Origin: Acidocella sp.
Lineage (GTDB): Bacteria > Pseudomonadota > Alphaproteobacteria > Acetobacterales > Acetobacteraceae
Reading direction: 5' to 3'
Length of the DNA stretch: 33,756 bases
Assembly (NCBI GenBank): GCA_031291755.1
Contig: JARLIK010000025.1
Coordinates: 1 to 33,756, forward strand
A model generated the notes under the pieces. It saw only the letters and a program-made list of their open reading frames with translations, searched no databases and was not told the DNA's origin. Every line of letters starts with the position of its first letter. Position 1 is the first letter of the stretch. The position numbers and the translations under genes were made by a program. This document shows positions 26,531-33,756 of the stretch, piece after piece.

Positions 26531-28753
26531 ATGCCTATCGACATGAGCACCGGCCATATTGAAGACGCCCCGCTGGCCTCAGCGCTTTCTGAACGCTACC
26601 TCGCTTATGCGCTCTCCACCATCATGTCCCGCTCGCTGCCGGATGCGCGTGATGGCCTGAAGCCGGTGCATCGCCGCCTGATTTACGCGATGCATCAGTT
26701 GAAACTGGACCCGCGCTCAGGCTTTAAAAAATGCGCCCGCGTGGTGGGTGATGTGATGGGTAAGTTTCACCCGCACGGCGATTCTTCAATTTACGAGGCG
26801 CTGGTGCGGCTGGCACAGGAATTTTCCTCGCGCTTTCCGCTGATTGAAGGTCAGGGCAATTTTGGTAACATTGACGGCGATAACGCCGCCGCAATGCGCT
26901 ATACGGAATCACGTTTGACTGAGGTGGCGGAATTTCTGCTGCGCGGCATCGACGAAAACGCTGTTGATTTTCGTGCCACTTACGATGGTGAGGAGAGCGA
27001 GCCGGTGGTGCTGCCCGGCGCTTTCCCCAACCTGCTGGCCAATGGCGCGAGCGGCATCGCGGTTGGTATGGCAACCTCGATCCCGCCGCATAATGCTGGT
27101 GAAGTGTGCGCCGCCGCCATTCATCTCATTCAAAATCCCAAGGCCAGCACGGCGGATTTATTAAAATTTGTCTGCGGCCCCGATTTTCCGACCGGCGGTG
27201 AGCTGGTGGAGGATCATGCCACGTTACTTGCCGCCTACGAGACGGGGCGCGGCAGTTTGCGGACGCGCGCCCGCTGGGTGCGCGAGGAGCAAAAGCATGG
27301 CACCTGGGTCATCGTGGTGACGGAAATTCCGTATCAGGTGCAAAAATCTCGCCTGATTGAACAGGTGGCGTTACTGCTTCAGGATAAAAAGCTCCCCTTG
27401 CTGGCCGATATCCGCGATGAGTCCGATGAGAAAATCCGCCTTGTGCTGGAGCCGCGCTCGCGCAGCGTGGACCCGGAGATGCTGATGGCGTCGTTGTTCA
27501 AATCCACCACGCTGGAATCGCGCTTCTCACTGAACATGAATGTGCTTGATGGCGCGCGGATACCACGCGTGATGGGCCTGCGTGAATTGTTGAAAGCCTG
27601 GATTGATCATCGCCACGAGGTGCTGATCCGCCGCTCGAACCACCGGCTCGATGCCATCGCCAAACGGCTGGAAATTCTTGAAGGTTATCTGGCGGTGTTT
27701 CTTAATCTTGATGAGGTCATCAGGATTATCCGCACCGAGGACGAACCGAAGGCCAAGTTGATCAAGGCTTTTAAACTTACCGAGGTGCAGGCTGAGGCGA
27801 TCTTGAATATGCGACTGCGCTCGCTGCGCAAGCTGGAGGAGATTGAAATCCGCCAGGAGCATAAAAAACTCACTACCGAGCAGAAAGGCCTGCAAGCGCT
27901 CCTGAAGGATGAAGGTAAGCGCTGGGAGAAAATCATCGCCGAAATCGGCGAGGTGCAGACGAAGTTTGGCGCCGGTCCGCTCGGCATGCGGCGCACGCAA
28001 ATCAGCGCTGCCGCCCCGATGCTGGAGATTGTCGCCGAAGCGTTCGTGGAGCGCGAACCAGTGACAGTGGTGCTCAGCCAAAAAGGCTGGATACGTGCCT
28101 TTAAGGGTCATCTGGCCGCCGATGCTGAACAGAAATTTAAAGAGGGCGACCGGCTGCACATTATGCGCCGCTGCGAGTCCACCGACCGCCTAGCTTTGCT
28201 GGCCACCAACGGCCGTGTTTATACCTTGAAAGTTTCCGATTTACCGCGCGGCCGCGGTGACGGTCAGGCGATTCGGCTGCTGATCGATTTGGCCAATGAA
28301 GATGGCGTGGTGGATTTGTTCCTGCCTGACCCCGCGCAGAAATATCTGATCGCCGCGTCTGCCGGGCGCGGGTTTTTGTTGCCGGGATCAGAACTGAATT
28401 CAGAGCGCAAGGCGGGCAAGCAAATTTTGAACCTCAAACCAGGTGAAGAACTCTCACATTGTGTGCCGGCCAATGGCGATCAGGTGGCGGTGATCGGCCA
28501 GAACCGTAAATTGTTGATTTTTCCGTTGAATGAACTGCCGGAGATGAGCAAGGGCGCTGGTGTAGCGCTGCAAAAGTACAAAGACGGCGGCATGGCCGAT
28601 GTGAAAGTGTTTGCTCTGGCGGCGGGCCTGACCTGGAAACTTGGCGCCAACACACGAACCGAAACCAAGCTCACCGAATGGCGTGGCGCCCGTGCCCAGG
28701 CCGGCCGTCTGCCACCGAATGGCTTTCCCAAGTCGGGCAAGTTCGGCGACTAG
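26531..28753 (+). CDS. parC: DNA topoisomerase IV subunit A
   Basis: ParC is the DNA-cleaving subunit of topoisomerase IV, which decatenates daughter chromosomes. The 740-residue product has the winged-helix/tower domain with [20 protein letters not shown], the catalytic tyrosine Y124 ([10 protein letters not shown]), the coiled-coil gate and a C-terminal beta-pinwheel. The pinwheel lacks a clear GyrA box, which favours ParC over GyrA. The quinolone-determining region reads [17 protein letters not shown] with S85 and E89, matching the wild-type Ser/Glu pair of E. coli ParC (S80, E84), so no classical resistance change is present. AGGGG precedes ATG. parE is not in the window. Confidence 0.95.
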   Translation: MPIDMSTGHIEDAPLASALSERYLAYALSTIMSRSLPDARDGLKPVHRRLIYAMHQLKLDPRSGFKKCARVVGDVMGKFHPHGDSSIYEALVRLAQEFSSRFPLIEGQGNFGNIDGDNAAAMRYTESRLTEVAEFLLRGIDENAVDFRATYDGEESEPVVLPGAFPNLLANGASGIAVGMATSIPPHNAGEVCAAAIHLIQNPKASTADLLKFVCGPDFPTGGELVEDHATLLAAYETGRGSLRTRARWVREEQKHGTWVIVVTEIPYQVQKSRLIEQVALLLQDKKLPLLADIRDESDEKIRLVLEPRSRSVDPEMLMASLFKSTTLESRFSLNMNVLDGARIPRVMGLRELLKAWIDHRHEVLIRRSNHRLDAIAKRLEILEGYLAVFLNLDEVIRIIRTEDEPKAKLIKAFKLTEVQAEAILNMRLRSLRKLEEIEIRQEHKKLTTEQKGLQALLKDEGKRWEKIIAEIGEVQTKFGAGPLGMRRTQISAAAPMLEIVAEAFVEREPVTVVLSQKGWIRAFKGHLAADAEQKFKEGDRLHIMRRCESTDRLALLATNGRVYTLKVSDLPRGRGDGQAIRLLIDLANEDGVVDLFLPDPAQKYLIAASAGRGFLLPGSELNSERKAGKQILNLKPGEELSHCVPANGDQVAVIGQNRKLLIFPLNELPEMSKGAGVALQKYKDGGMADVKVFALAAGLTWKLGANTRTETKLTEWRGARAQAGRLPPNGFPKSGKFGD

Positions 28754-28754
28754 C

Positions 28755-30254
28755 ATGGCCGCCGCCGAGGCTCTCACGCCGCACCATCCCTCAACGGCGG
28801 CGCGGGCACTTTACTCTGTGCTCGCCATCGCGTTTGCGATCAGGCTAGCGGTGGCCTTGTGGTTTCCCAATGTCATCGCTTTTGATGAGGTCTATCAATA
28901 TCTCGAACCGGCGCACCGTCTGGTGTTCGGCCAAGGCTTTGTGCCGTGGGAATTTCAGGTCGGGTTGCGCTCCTGGTTAATCCCACTGTTGCTGGCAGGG
29001 CCGATGGCATTGGCGCATTGGCTGTTTGCCGACCCATTGGCCGGGTTGATTTTGATCCGTTGCCTGCTGTGTCTGGCCTCGCTCTCGATCGTATGGTGTG
29101 CGGCCAGGTGGGGTGAGCGGTTTTACGGTATTCCCGGCTTGTGGATTGCGGGGCTGCTGGCCGCGGCATGGCCGGATCTATGGTTGATGGCGCCGCATTC
29201 ACTGGAGGAAGTTCTGGCGGCCGATGTTCTGGTTCCGGCCTTTTATATCATTGAAACAACAGCTCCCCGGCAAGCCTTGAACCGTGTTGGCTTGGCCGGG
29301 TTTCTGCTTGGTTTGGCCTGCGTTTTTCGAATGCAGCTGGCCCCCGCCATTGCGTTGGCGGGGGTTGTTTTATGCGGCCGTCAACCGGCCCGCTGGGGTG
29401 TTGCCCTGGCCTCCGCCGCGTTGCCCGTGCTCCTGGCCGGGATACTTGATTGGTATAGCTGGGGCCAGCCGTTTCGGAGCTTTTGGCTGAATATTTATAT
29501 CAACACCAATCTCGGCGTGACCTTCGGCGGCAATCCGTTTGGCTATTACCTGCATATGATGACGTTGATGTGGCTTTGGACTTTATTTTTTATGGCCATC
29601 CTCATTTGGCGTGGCGCCAAAATGTTGCCTCTCAGCGGCTTTGCGGCGCTGATTATTTTGCTCTCACATAGTTTTGTCGTGCATAAGGAATATCGGTTTA
29701 TATTTCCCGCTATCGCCTTGCTTGTGCCGATAGCGGGTGTGGGTTTGGCCGGCTGGCTGACAGGCTTGCGGCAGGCACAAATGGCGCGGCTGCCACGCCT
29801 AGCTTTGATGGCGTTGCTGCTTGCCGGGCCGTTTTGCAGCCCCTGGCTTTATTATATGTTAACGGCCCATACGGTATCGTTTAGCATCTTTGAAAAAATC
29901 AAGCACCAATTCTCGGGTCTCGTGGCGCTCAACCAGCCGGATTATTATTTCCTGCCCCTCGATATGTTATTTATTCACAATACCTTGGTCATGCCTCTAA
30001 CCCTTGAGGGTATGGCGCGTCTGCGGCCCGGCGCCATTGTCAGCCCGGCGGATGGTTTCGCGCCGCCGGATCATTATCATTTGGATATTTGTGAGCATCA
30101 GGCTGCAAATCCGTTCACTCAGGACCGGCAGGCCGATATCTGTGTCTGGCTTAATGATCAAACAGTCTCGAAGCCGCCCCCGGTGCCATTGATTAACTTT
30201 TATGTCCCCGATGTGGCGAAGCCCTTTATCGTCCGTGACCGGTTGACCAATTAG
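28755..30254 (+). CDS. Alg9/PIG-B-like (GT22-type) mannosyltransferase, polytopic membrane protein
   Basis: The 499-residue product has about ten membrane helices and motifs of the eukaryotic ALG9/PIG-B glycosyltransferases, GT-C fold. The first loop contains D44-E45 in AFDEVYQYLEPAHRLVFG, where the acid pair is catalytic in the family, followed by VPWEFQVGLRSWLIPLL. Later comes the HKE-x-R-F signature at 310-315 (VVHKEYRFIFPAIAL). Such enzymes take a sugar from a lipid-phosphate donor on the far side of the membrane. Donor and acceptor in this bacterium are unknown. ATG 28755 lies one base after the parC stop; a longer frame from 28641 only adds parC-overlapping sequence. The hydrophilic C-terminal tail (about 405-499) is probably periplasmic. 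Confidence 0.85.
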   Translation: MAAAEALTPHHPSTAARALYSVLAIAFAIRLAVALWFPNVIAFDEVYQYLEPAHRLVFGQGFVPWEFQVGLRSWLIPLLLAGPMALAHWLFADPLAGLILIRCLLCLASLSIVWCAARWGERFYGIPGLWIAGLLAAAWPDLWLMAPHSLEEVLAADVLVPAFYIIETTAPRQALNRVGLAGFLLGLACVFRMQLAPAIALAGVVLCGRQPARWGVALASAALPVLLAGILDWYSWGQPFRSFWLNIYINTNLGVTFGGNPFGYYLHMMTLMWLWTLFFMAILIWRGAKMLPLSGFAALIILLSHSFVVHKEYRFIFPAIALLVPIAGVGLAGWLTGLRQAQMARLPRLALMALLLAGPFCSPWLYYMLTAHTVSFSIFEKIKHQFSGLVALNQPDYYFLPLDMLFIHNTLVMPLTLEGMARLRPGAIVSPADGFAPPDHYHLDICEHQAANPFTQDRQADICVWLNDQTVSKPPPVPLINFYVPDVAKPFIVRDRLTN

Positions 30255-30292
30255 AGTCGCGTAAACTTGCAACGTAACGCATAACGCACCGT

Positions 30293-32287
30293 ATGCCGGG
30301 CCTTCCTAAAAATCTCCCAATCAACTGGAATGTTGGCGCGGTCTCGCTGGCTGAGGGCGTGCGGGCTGGCTTGGCGGTGGCTGCCACGGTGCTGGCGGGT
30401 GATATCCTGGGTCTGCCACATTTTGGCCTGGCGGCATTGGGTGCCTTGCTCACCTGCTTTGCTGACCCCGGCGGCCCGGTACGCCAACGCGTTCCCGCGG
30501 TGCTGGCCTTCGCCGTTCTGGCGGGTATTTCTTACGGGTTTTTTGGCCTGCTGCGTGGCACCGGCATCTGGGTGGCCGTCCCCGTGGCGGCTCTCGCCAT
30601 TTTTTGCACCAGCTACGCCCGTATCTATGGCCAGGGCGGGCTGCAGGTCGGCAATTTACTCAGTGTCGTCATCGTGCTGGCGCTCGACACGCCGGCAGCC
30701 TCCATGCTCACCGCGGTTGGGCAGGGTCTAAACCTGTTTGCCGGGGCCATCTGGGCGGCCAGCCTGACATTGGTGATCTGGCAAATCCACCCTTACCAAC
30801 CCGCGCGTGACGCGTTGGCCGAGGTAGCATTGAAGCTCAGCCAGTTCAGTAAGGACCTCACCGCGCTGGCGCAGCCCGGATACAGCACCGAGGCTTTTGA
30901 GGCGCACGCCGCCCTGCATCGCCGTAGCGTGCGTGAAGCCATCGAGACCGCCCGCGGCGTGGCGCTGGGTACGTTCCGCCGCCGCGGGCTGGTCAGCCAG
31001 CGGGCGGCGCAGGTTACGGTCCGGCTGCAAACGCTCGAGCAGATATTTGGTGGGCTGATCGCTTTGTCTGACGTGTTTGAGCAGGATGAAACCTCCCGCG
31101 AGCATACAGCCCGGCCGCTGCGGCTGGTCGCCGGCTGGCTGGCGGCATTGGGGCCGGATATCCGGTCAGGTGCCGGGCTGGATGCGCCGAAAAAGCAGGC
31201 CAGCCTGGCCCGGCTGCGTGAGTCGGTTGAAAAATTGCCCCCCGAGTCCGCCGCGGCCCATGTTCTCACCGCGATCGCCGAAAATTTTGCAGTGATGATG
31301 ACCGTTTCCAGCCCCGCCGGCCAGGCGATGTCGGGTGTTGCCGTGCTGCCGCTGCGTGTGCGAATCCTCACGCCGATCCGCTCTAACTTCAACTTTGCCG
31401 CGGCACCGATGCGCCACGCGCTACGGACCGCCTGCGTTGTCACGCCCGCCCTGGCGGTGACGATGATCTGGCATGAGCCGTTCTCGCATTGGGCGACGAT
31501 CACCATGATTTTATGCCTGCAGCCGTATTTTTCCGCCACCTGGGTACGGGCGGCGGAGCGTATCGGCGGCACCGCGCTGGGCGGTGCGTTGGCGGCAGTG
31601 ATTGGCCTGCTGGCGCAATCCCAGCTCAGCCTGGCGCTCATTATGCTGCCGCTGACGATCTTTGCCTTTGCGATTCGCGGCGTCAGCTTCGCGGCCTTCC
31701 AGGCGGCCTTGACCCCGATGGTGGTGCTGCTGATCGAACAGATCGCGCCTGGCACCAATGAATTGACGGTCGCGCTGTCGCGGATCGGCTACACGCTGCT
31801 GGGCGGCACGCTGGCGGTGCTGGGCAATTTGCTGCTGTGGCCCAGTTTCGAGCATTTCCGGGTCGAGGCCAGCATTACCCAGGCCTTGAACGCCCATGCT
31901 GCCTATGTGCGGGCGGTGTTCACGGCGCTGCTGGATGGCGGCGTCAGCGTTGATTCCGCCCGCCGTGGCGCCGGCATGGCCAGCAACAACCTCGAAGCCT
32001 CGCTGGCCCGCGCCTTGCTGGAGCCGCACCGGGGCCGCGATGCCACCCTTGAGCGTGGTGCGATTGTGGATGCAGCGCTGCGCAGAATGGCCGGGCGGCT
32101 GTCCGTGCTGGTGGTGGACCGGCCTGAAATCCCCAAGGCATCGCAGGATTTATGGCGGCAATGGCGGGAGTTTCTGATCCAAAGCCTGACCTCAAAGCCA
32201 ACGGCCCGGCCCCGGCTGCCGCCCGGCCCCGGCAGTGACGCGCTGGTGCGTTTGGCCCGGCAGGTCGAGTTGATCACGGATCCTTGA
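30293..32287 (+). CDS. FUSC family membrane protein (aromatic acid/fusaric acid exporter-like)
   Basis: The 664-residue product has the duplicated layout of the FUSC/ArAE family. An N-terminal bundle of membrane helices (about 15-165) is followed by a soluble helical domain (about 170-355), a second helix bundle (about 365-525, with AITMILCLQPYFSATWVRAAERIGGTALG written here as separate segments ITMILCLQPYF and AAERIGGTALGGALA) and a soluble tail. Family members export hydroxylated aromatic acids or confer fusaric acid resistance, usually with a membrane-fusion partner; no partner gene is adjacent. No strong ribosome site precedes the ATG. It lies 38 bases after the mannosyltransferase gene and is probably in the same transcript. 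Confidence 0.85.
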   Translation: MPGLPKNLPINWNVGAVSLAEGVRAGLAVAATVLAGDILGLPHFGLAALGALLTCFADPGGPVRQRVPAVLAFAVLAGISYGFFGLLRGTGIWVAVPVAALAIFCTSYARIYGQGGLQVGNLLSVVIVLALDTPAASMLTAVGQGLNLFAGAIWAASLTLVIWQIHPYQPARDALAEVALKLSQFSKDLTALAQPGYSTEAFEAHAALHRRSVREAIETARGVALGTFRRRGLVSQRAAQVTVRLQTLEQIFGGLIALSDVFEQDETSREHTARPLRLVAGWLAALGPDIRSGAGLDAPKKQASLARLRESVEKLPPESAAAHVLTAIAENFAVMMTVSSPAGQAMSGVAVLPLRVRILTPIRSNFNFAAAPMRHALRTACVVTPALAVTMIWHEPFSHWATITMILCLQPYFSATWVRAAERIGGTALGGALAAVIGLLAQSQLSLALIMLPLTIFAFAIRGVSFAAFQAALTPMVVLLIEQIAPGTNELTVALSRIGYTLLGGTLAVLGNLLLWPSFEHFRVEASITQALNAHAAYVRAVFTALLDGGVSVDSARRGAGMASNNLEASLARALLEPHRGRDATLERGAIVDAALRRMAGRLSVLVVDRPEIPKASQDLWRQWREFLIQSLTSKPTARPRLPPGPGSDALVRLARQVELITDP

Positions 32288-32360
32288 CGTTTTCGTAAAA
32301 GATAACATTAGGAAGTTTTTGAGTTTGCGCCCATGTATCATCTATAACCAAGGGGCCAGC

Positions 32361-32651
32361 ATGTTTAATAATCTGATTTTCTCGACTGCCGCGATGGCGT
32401 TTCAAGGCACTCTGCTCGCGATCGAATCCCAGCAGGTGATTTCCATGCGGCTGACAAAATTCGCCATGGGCGGCGCCGACGTGCAAGAGGAGGCCGAGCT
32501 GATGGTGGCCGAGAAGCTGCATTCGCTGATGGAAGCCGGCCATATGATGATGACCGCAGTGCTGGGCGGTAAATCTGACCTCGGGGCCGACAAGGTGATG
32601 CAGCATTACCGCACCAAAGTCAGCGCCAACGTAGTACGGTTGAGCGCTTAG
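32361..32651 (+). CDS. Small helical protein, function unknown
   Basis: The 96-residue product is predicted to be almost wholly helical: FSTAAMAFQGTLLAIESQQV, then SMRLTKFAMGGADVQEEAEL and MVAEKLHSLMEAGHMMMTAV, ending in a basic stretch with YRTKVSANVVRLS. The pattern S/I-E-x-Q-x-V-I-x-x-R-L and M-V-x-E-K recalls small alphaproteobacterial proteins and phasin-like helices, but I cannot name its family. ATG 32361 has AAGGGG five bases upstream and is preferred over a longer frame at 32319. A TTGAGT/TATAAC pair at 32319-32348 is too close to the start to be a convincing promoter. It lies 73 bases after the FUSC gene. Confidence 0.75.
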   Translation: MFNNLIFSTAAMAFQGTLLAIESQQVISMRLTKFAMGGADVQEEAELMVAEKLHSLMEAGHMMMTAVLGGKSDLGADKVMQHYRTKVSANVVRLSA

Positions 32652-32685
32652 AGTCGGGGCCTCATACCGCGCCCGCCAGGCATTT

Positions 32686-33756
32686 TCAGCTTAAGGCCGG
32701 TAGTGCGCCCTGAAAGACATAGATCGTCATATCTTCAACCGTGAAACTGGAAACCGGTTTGCCGAATTGGTTGAAAAGCATTTGGCCATCGAGGATTTTT
32801 GGCTCATTCGAGACGATCACGAAAAACTGCCGGGCAGCGGGCTGGCCCTTGTACCAGTCCGATTTGCTGAACCATTCGTATGGTGAGACACCGCCGGAGA
32901 GGTTTGGCACGATGGCACGTACGTGCAGTTTTTCGTCGCTCGCTGCAGCCAATACCGATGCTTGGGAATATAGCGCGTAGCCATACTCGAGATGATGTTG
33001 CTCAAGGGCACTGGCCAAGACATTGATTGATGGGGCAAACGCCGAAGGATGCGGATGGCGAGCCAGGAATGTGAGGTCAGATACCATCGCGCCGATGGCA
33101 ATAATTCCTGAATAATACACAATTTTTTTATTTTGCCCAAAATAGCGCGCGGCTAAAATCGCCACAGCTACCCATGCGGGCAGAAAAAACCGTATGCCTT
33201 GAACGTCCAGCAAGATATTGCTCACGCATGTTGAACCGATATCGGCGAGCGCAACCAGACACAGGCTGATGTCAATAAACGATCGGCTGACCGGTGTTGA
33301 ATTTGATTGTCGCAGACCAAAAATTTGATATCTTATGATTTGATACATTGGCAGTGCAGCGAGCCACAATAGCGGCAACCGCATGATAGCCATCATGGTG
33401 TCGGCATTATTCAGCCCCAGCGGCTCGCAGCCCAAGATGTAGAGCAGACAGGTTTTCATAAGCGCGATGTTAGAAGGCAGCCTGTGCAGCGGAGAGAGAA
33501 CGATAGACAGAGAGGTAGGCCTGAAGCCGCCGGTCCAGCCATTGAGTTGAATGAGTAACAGTGCCAGCCCGGTGCTGGCGACGAGAACGAGGATGAATTT
33601 ATCCCGGCGCGGCACTTTGCTCTGTGGCATCAATAGCAGTGCTGTCATAATCGGCAGAATACCAATATAGATAAACATCGGGTCGGAGGCCGAGGCATCG
33701 ATGGCGATGCAGGCTAAAATCGCCATAAATACCGGCAGCCGGTGTGCGGCTTTAAT
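32686..33756 (-). CDS. Polytopic membrane protein, 5'-truncated by window edge
   Basis: The frame stays open to the right edge (an in-frame ATG at 33726 is preceded by ten further sense codons), so the true start lies outside. The visible 356 residues contain about eight hydrophobic helices (for example FIYIGILPIMTALLLM, LPLLWLAALPMYQIIRY, FFLPAWVAVAILAARYF). A soluble C-terminal domain of about 115 residues follows, containing GVSPYEWFSKSDWYKGQPA and ending FTVEDMTIYVFQGALPALS. This layout fits a GT-C-type glycosyltransferase or other envelope polysaccharide protein, but no catalytic motif is visible. Base composition is somewhat lower in GC than its neighbours. It converges with the 96-residue gene. 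Confidence 0.75.
   Translation of the reverse strand: MKAAHRLPVFMAILACIAIDASASDPMFIYIGILPIMTALLLMPQSKVPRRDKFILVLVASTGLALLLIQLNGWTGGFRPTSLSIVLSPLHRLPSNIALMKTCLLYILGCEPLGLNNADTMMAIMRLPLLWLAALPMYQIIRYQIFGLRQSNSTPVSRSFIDISLCLVALADIGSTCVSNILLDVQGIRFFLPAWVAVAILAARYFGQNKKIVYYSGIIAIGAMVSDLTFLARHPHPSAFAPSINVLASALEQHHLEYGYALYSQASVLAAASDEKLHVRAIVPNLSGGVSPYEWFSKSDWYKGQPAARQFFVIVSNEPKILDGQMLFNQFGKPVSSFTVEDMTIYVFQGALPALS

Noticed and set aside
26780..26797. Possible quinolone-resistance change in ParC
   Set aside because: The determining positions read Ser and Glu, the susceptible-type residues; the second Ser of the SS pair is not a known resistance change.
32319..32348. TTGAGT and TATAAC spaced by 18 bases as a promoter
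   Set aside because: A transcription start about seven bases after TATAAC would fall at or beyond the ribosome site of the 96-residue gene; kept only as a note.

Overview
The window is an ordinary but gene-dense piece of a bacterial chromosome, roughly 58-60% GC by eye, with 26 protein genes and no stretch above 300 bases without a gene. Several linkages point to an alphaproteobacterium, probably a member of the Rhodospirillales/Acetobacteraceae: a DUF4167 protein beside prmC-prfA, ptsP close to lysC, ubiG divergent from lysC, and rodZ-ispG-hisS. I saw no tRNA, rRNA, CRISPR array, insertion sequence, phage gene or toxin-antitoxin pair. Family assignments rest on recognised motifs, not on a database search.

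Left part (1-8539). The 3' part of gltB (glutamate synthase large chain) runs in from the left edge. It is followed by a glutathione S-transferase-like gene and an SDR-family gene whose end overlaps a converging alpha/beta hydrolase gene. Two coupled envelope-type glycosyltransferase genes (GT4, GT9) come next.

Translation block (8570-11151). thrS is followed by infC. Initiation factor 3 has no usable ATG, GTG or TTG at its true N-terminus. It appears to start at an AUA codon six bases after AGGAG, so an ATG-based call would lose 35 residues. A strong intrinsic terminator closes this unit, and a monocistronic amidase gene follows, ending in a terminator shared with the opposite strand.

Minus-strand block (23432 down to 12553). 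Nine genes run in one direction: lysC, a nitronate monooxygenase-like gene, ptsP, rodZ, ispG, hisS, prfA, prmC and a DUF4167 gene. Several are tightly spaced or overlap. The block joins amino-acid synthesis, nitrogen-PTS signalling, cell shape, isoprenoid synthesis and translation termination.

Right part (23516-33756). ubiG diverges from lysC and converges on a small secreted-protein gene. A second plus-strand run follows: M20 amidohydrolase, recO, parC, an Alg9/PIG-B-like (GT22-type) mannosyltransferase, a FUSC membrane protein and a 96-residue helical protein. The right edge cuts a converging gene for a multi-spanning membrane protein. The most unusual items are the AUA start of infC, the eukaryote-like GT-C glycosyltransferase behind parC, and the altered phospho-histidine motif of PtsP. 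I found no clear novel multi-gene defence or mobile system.
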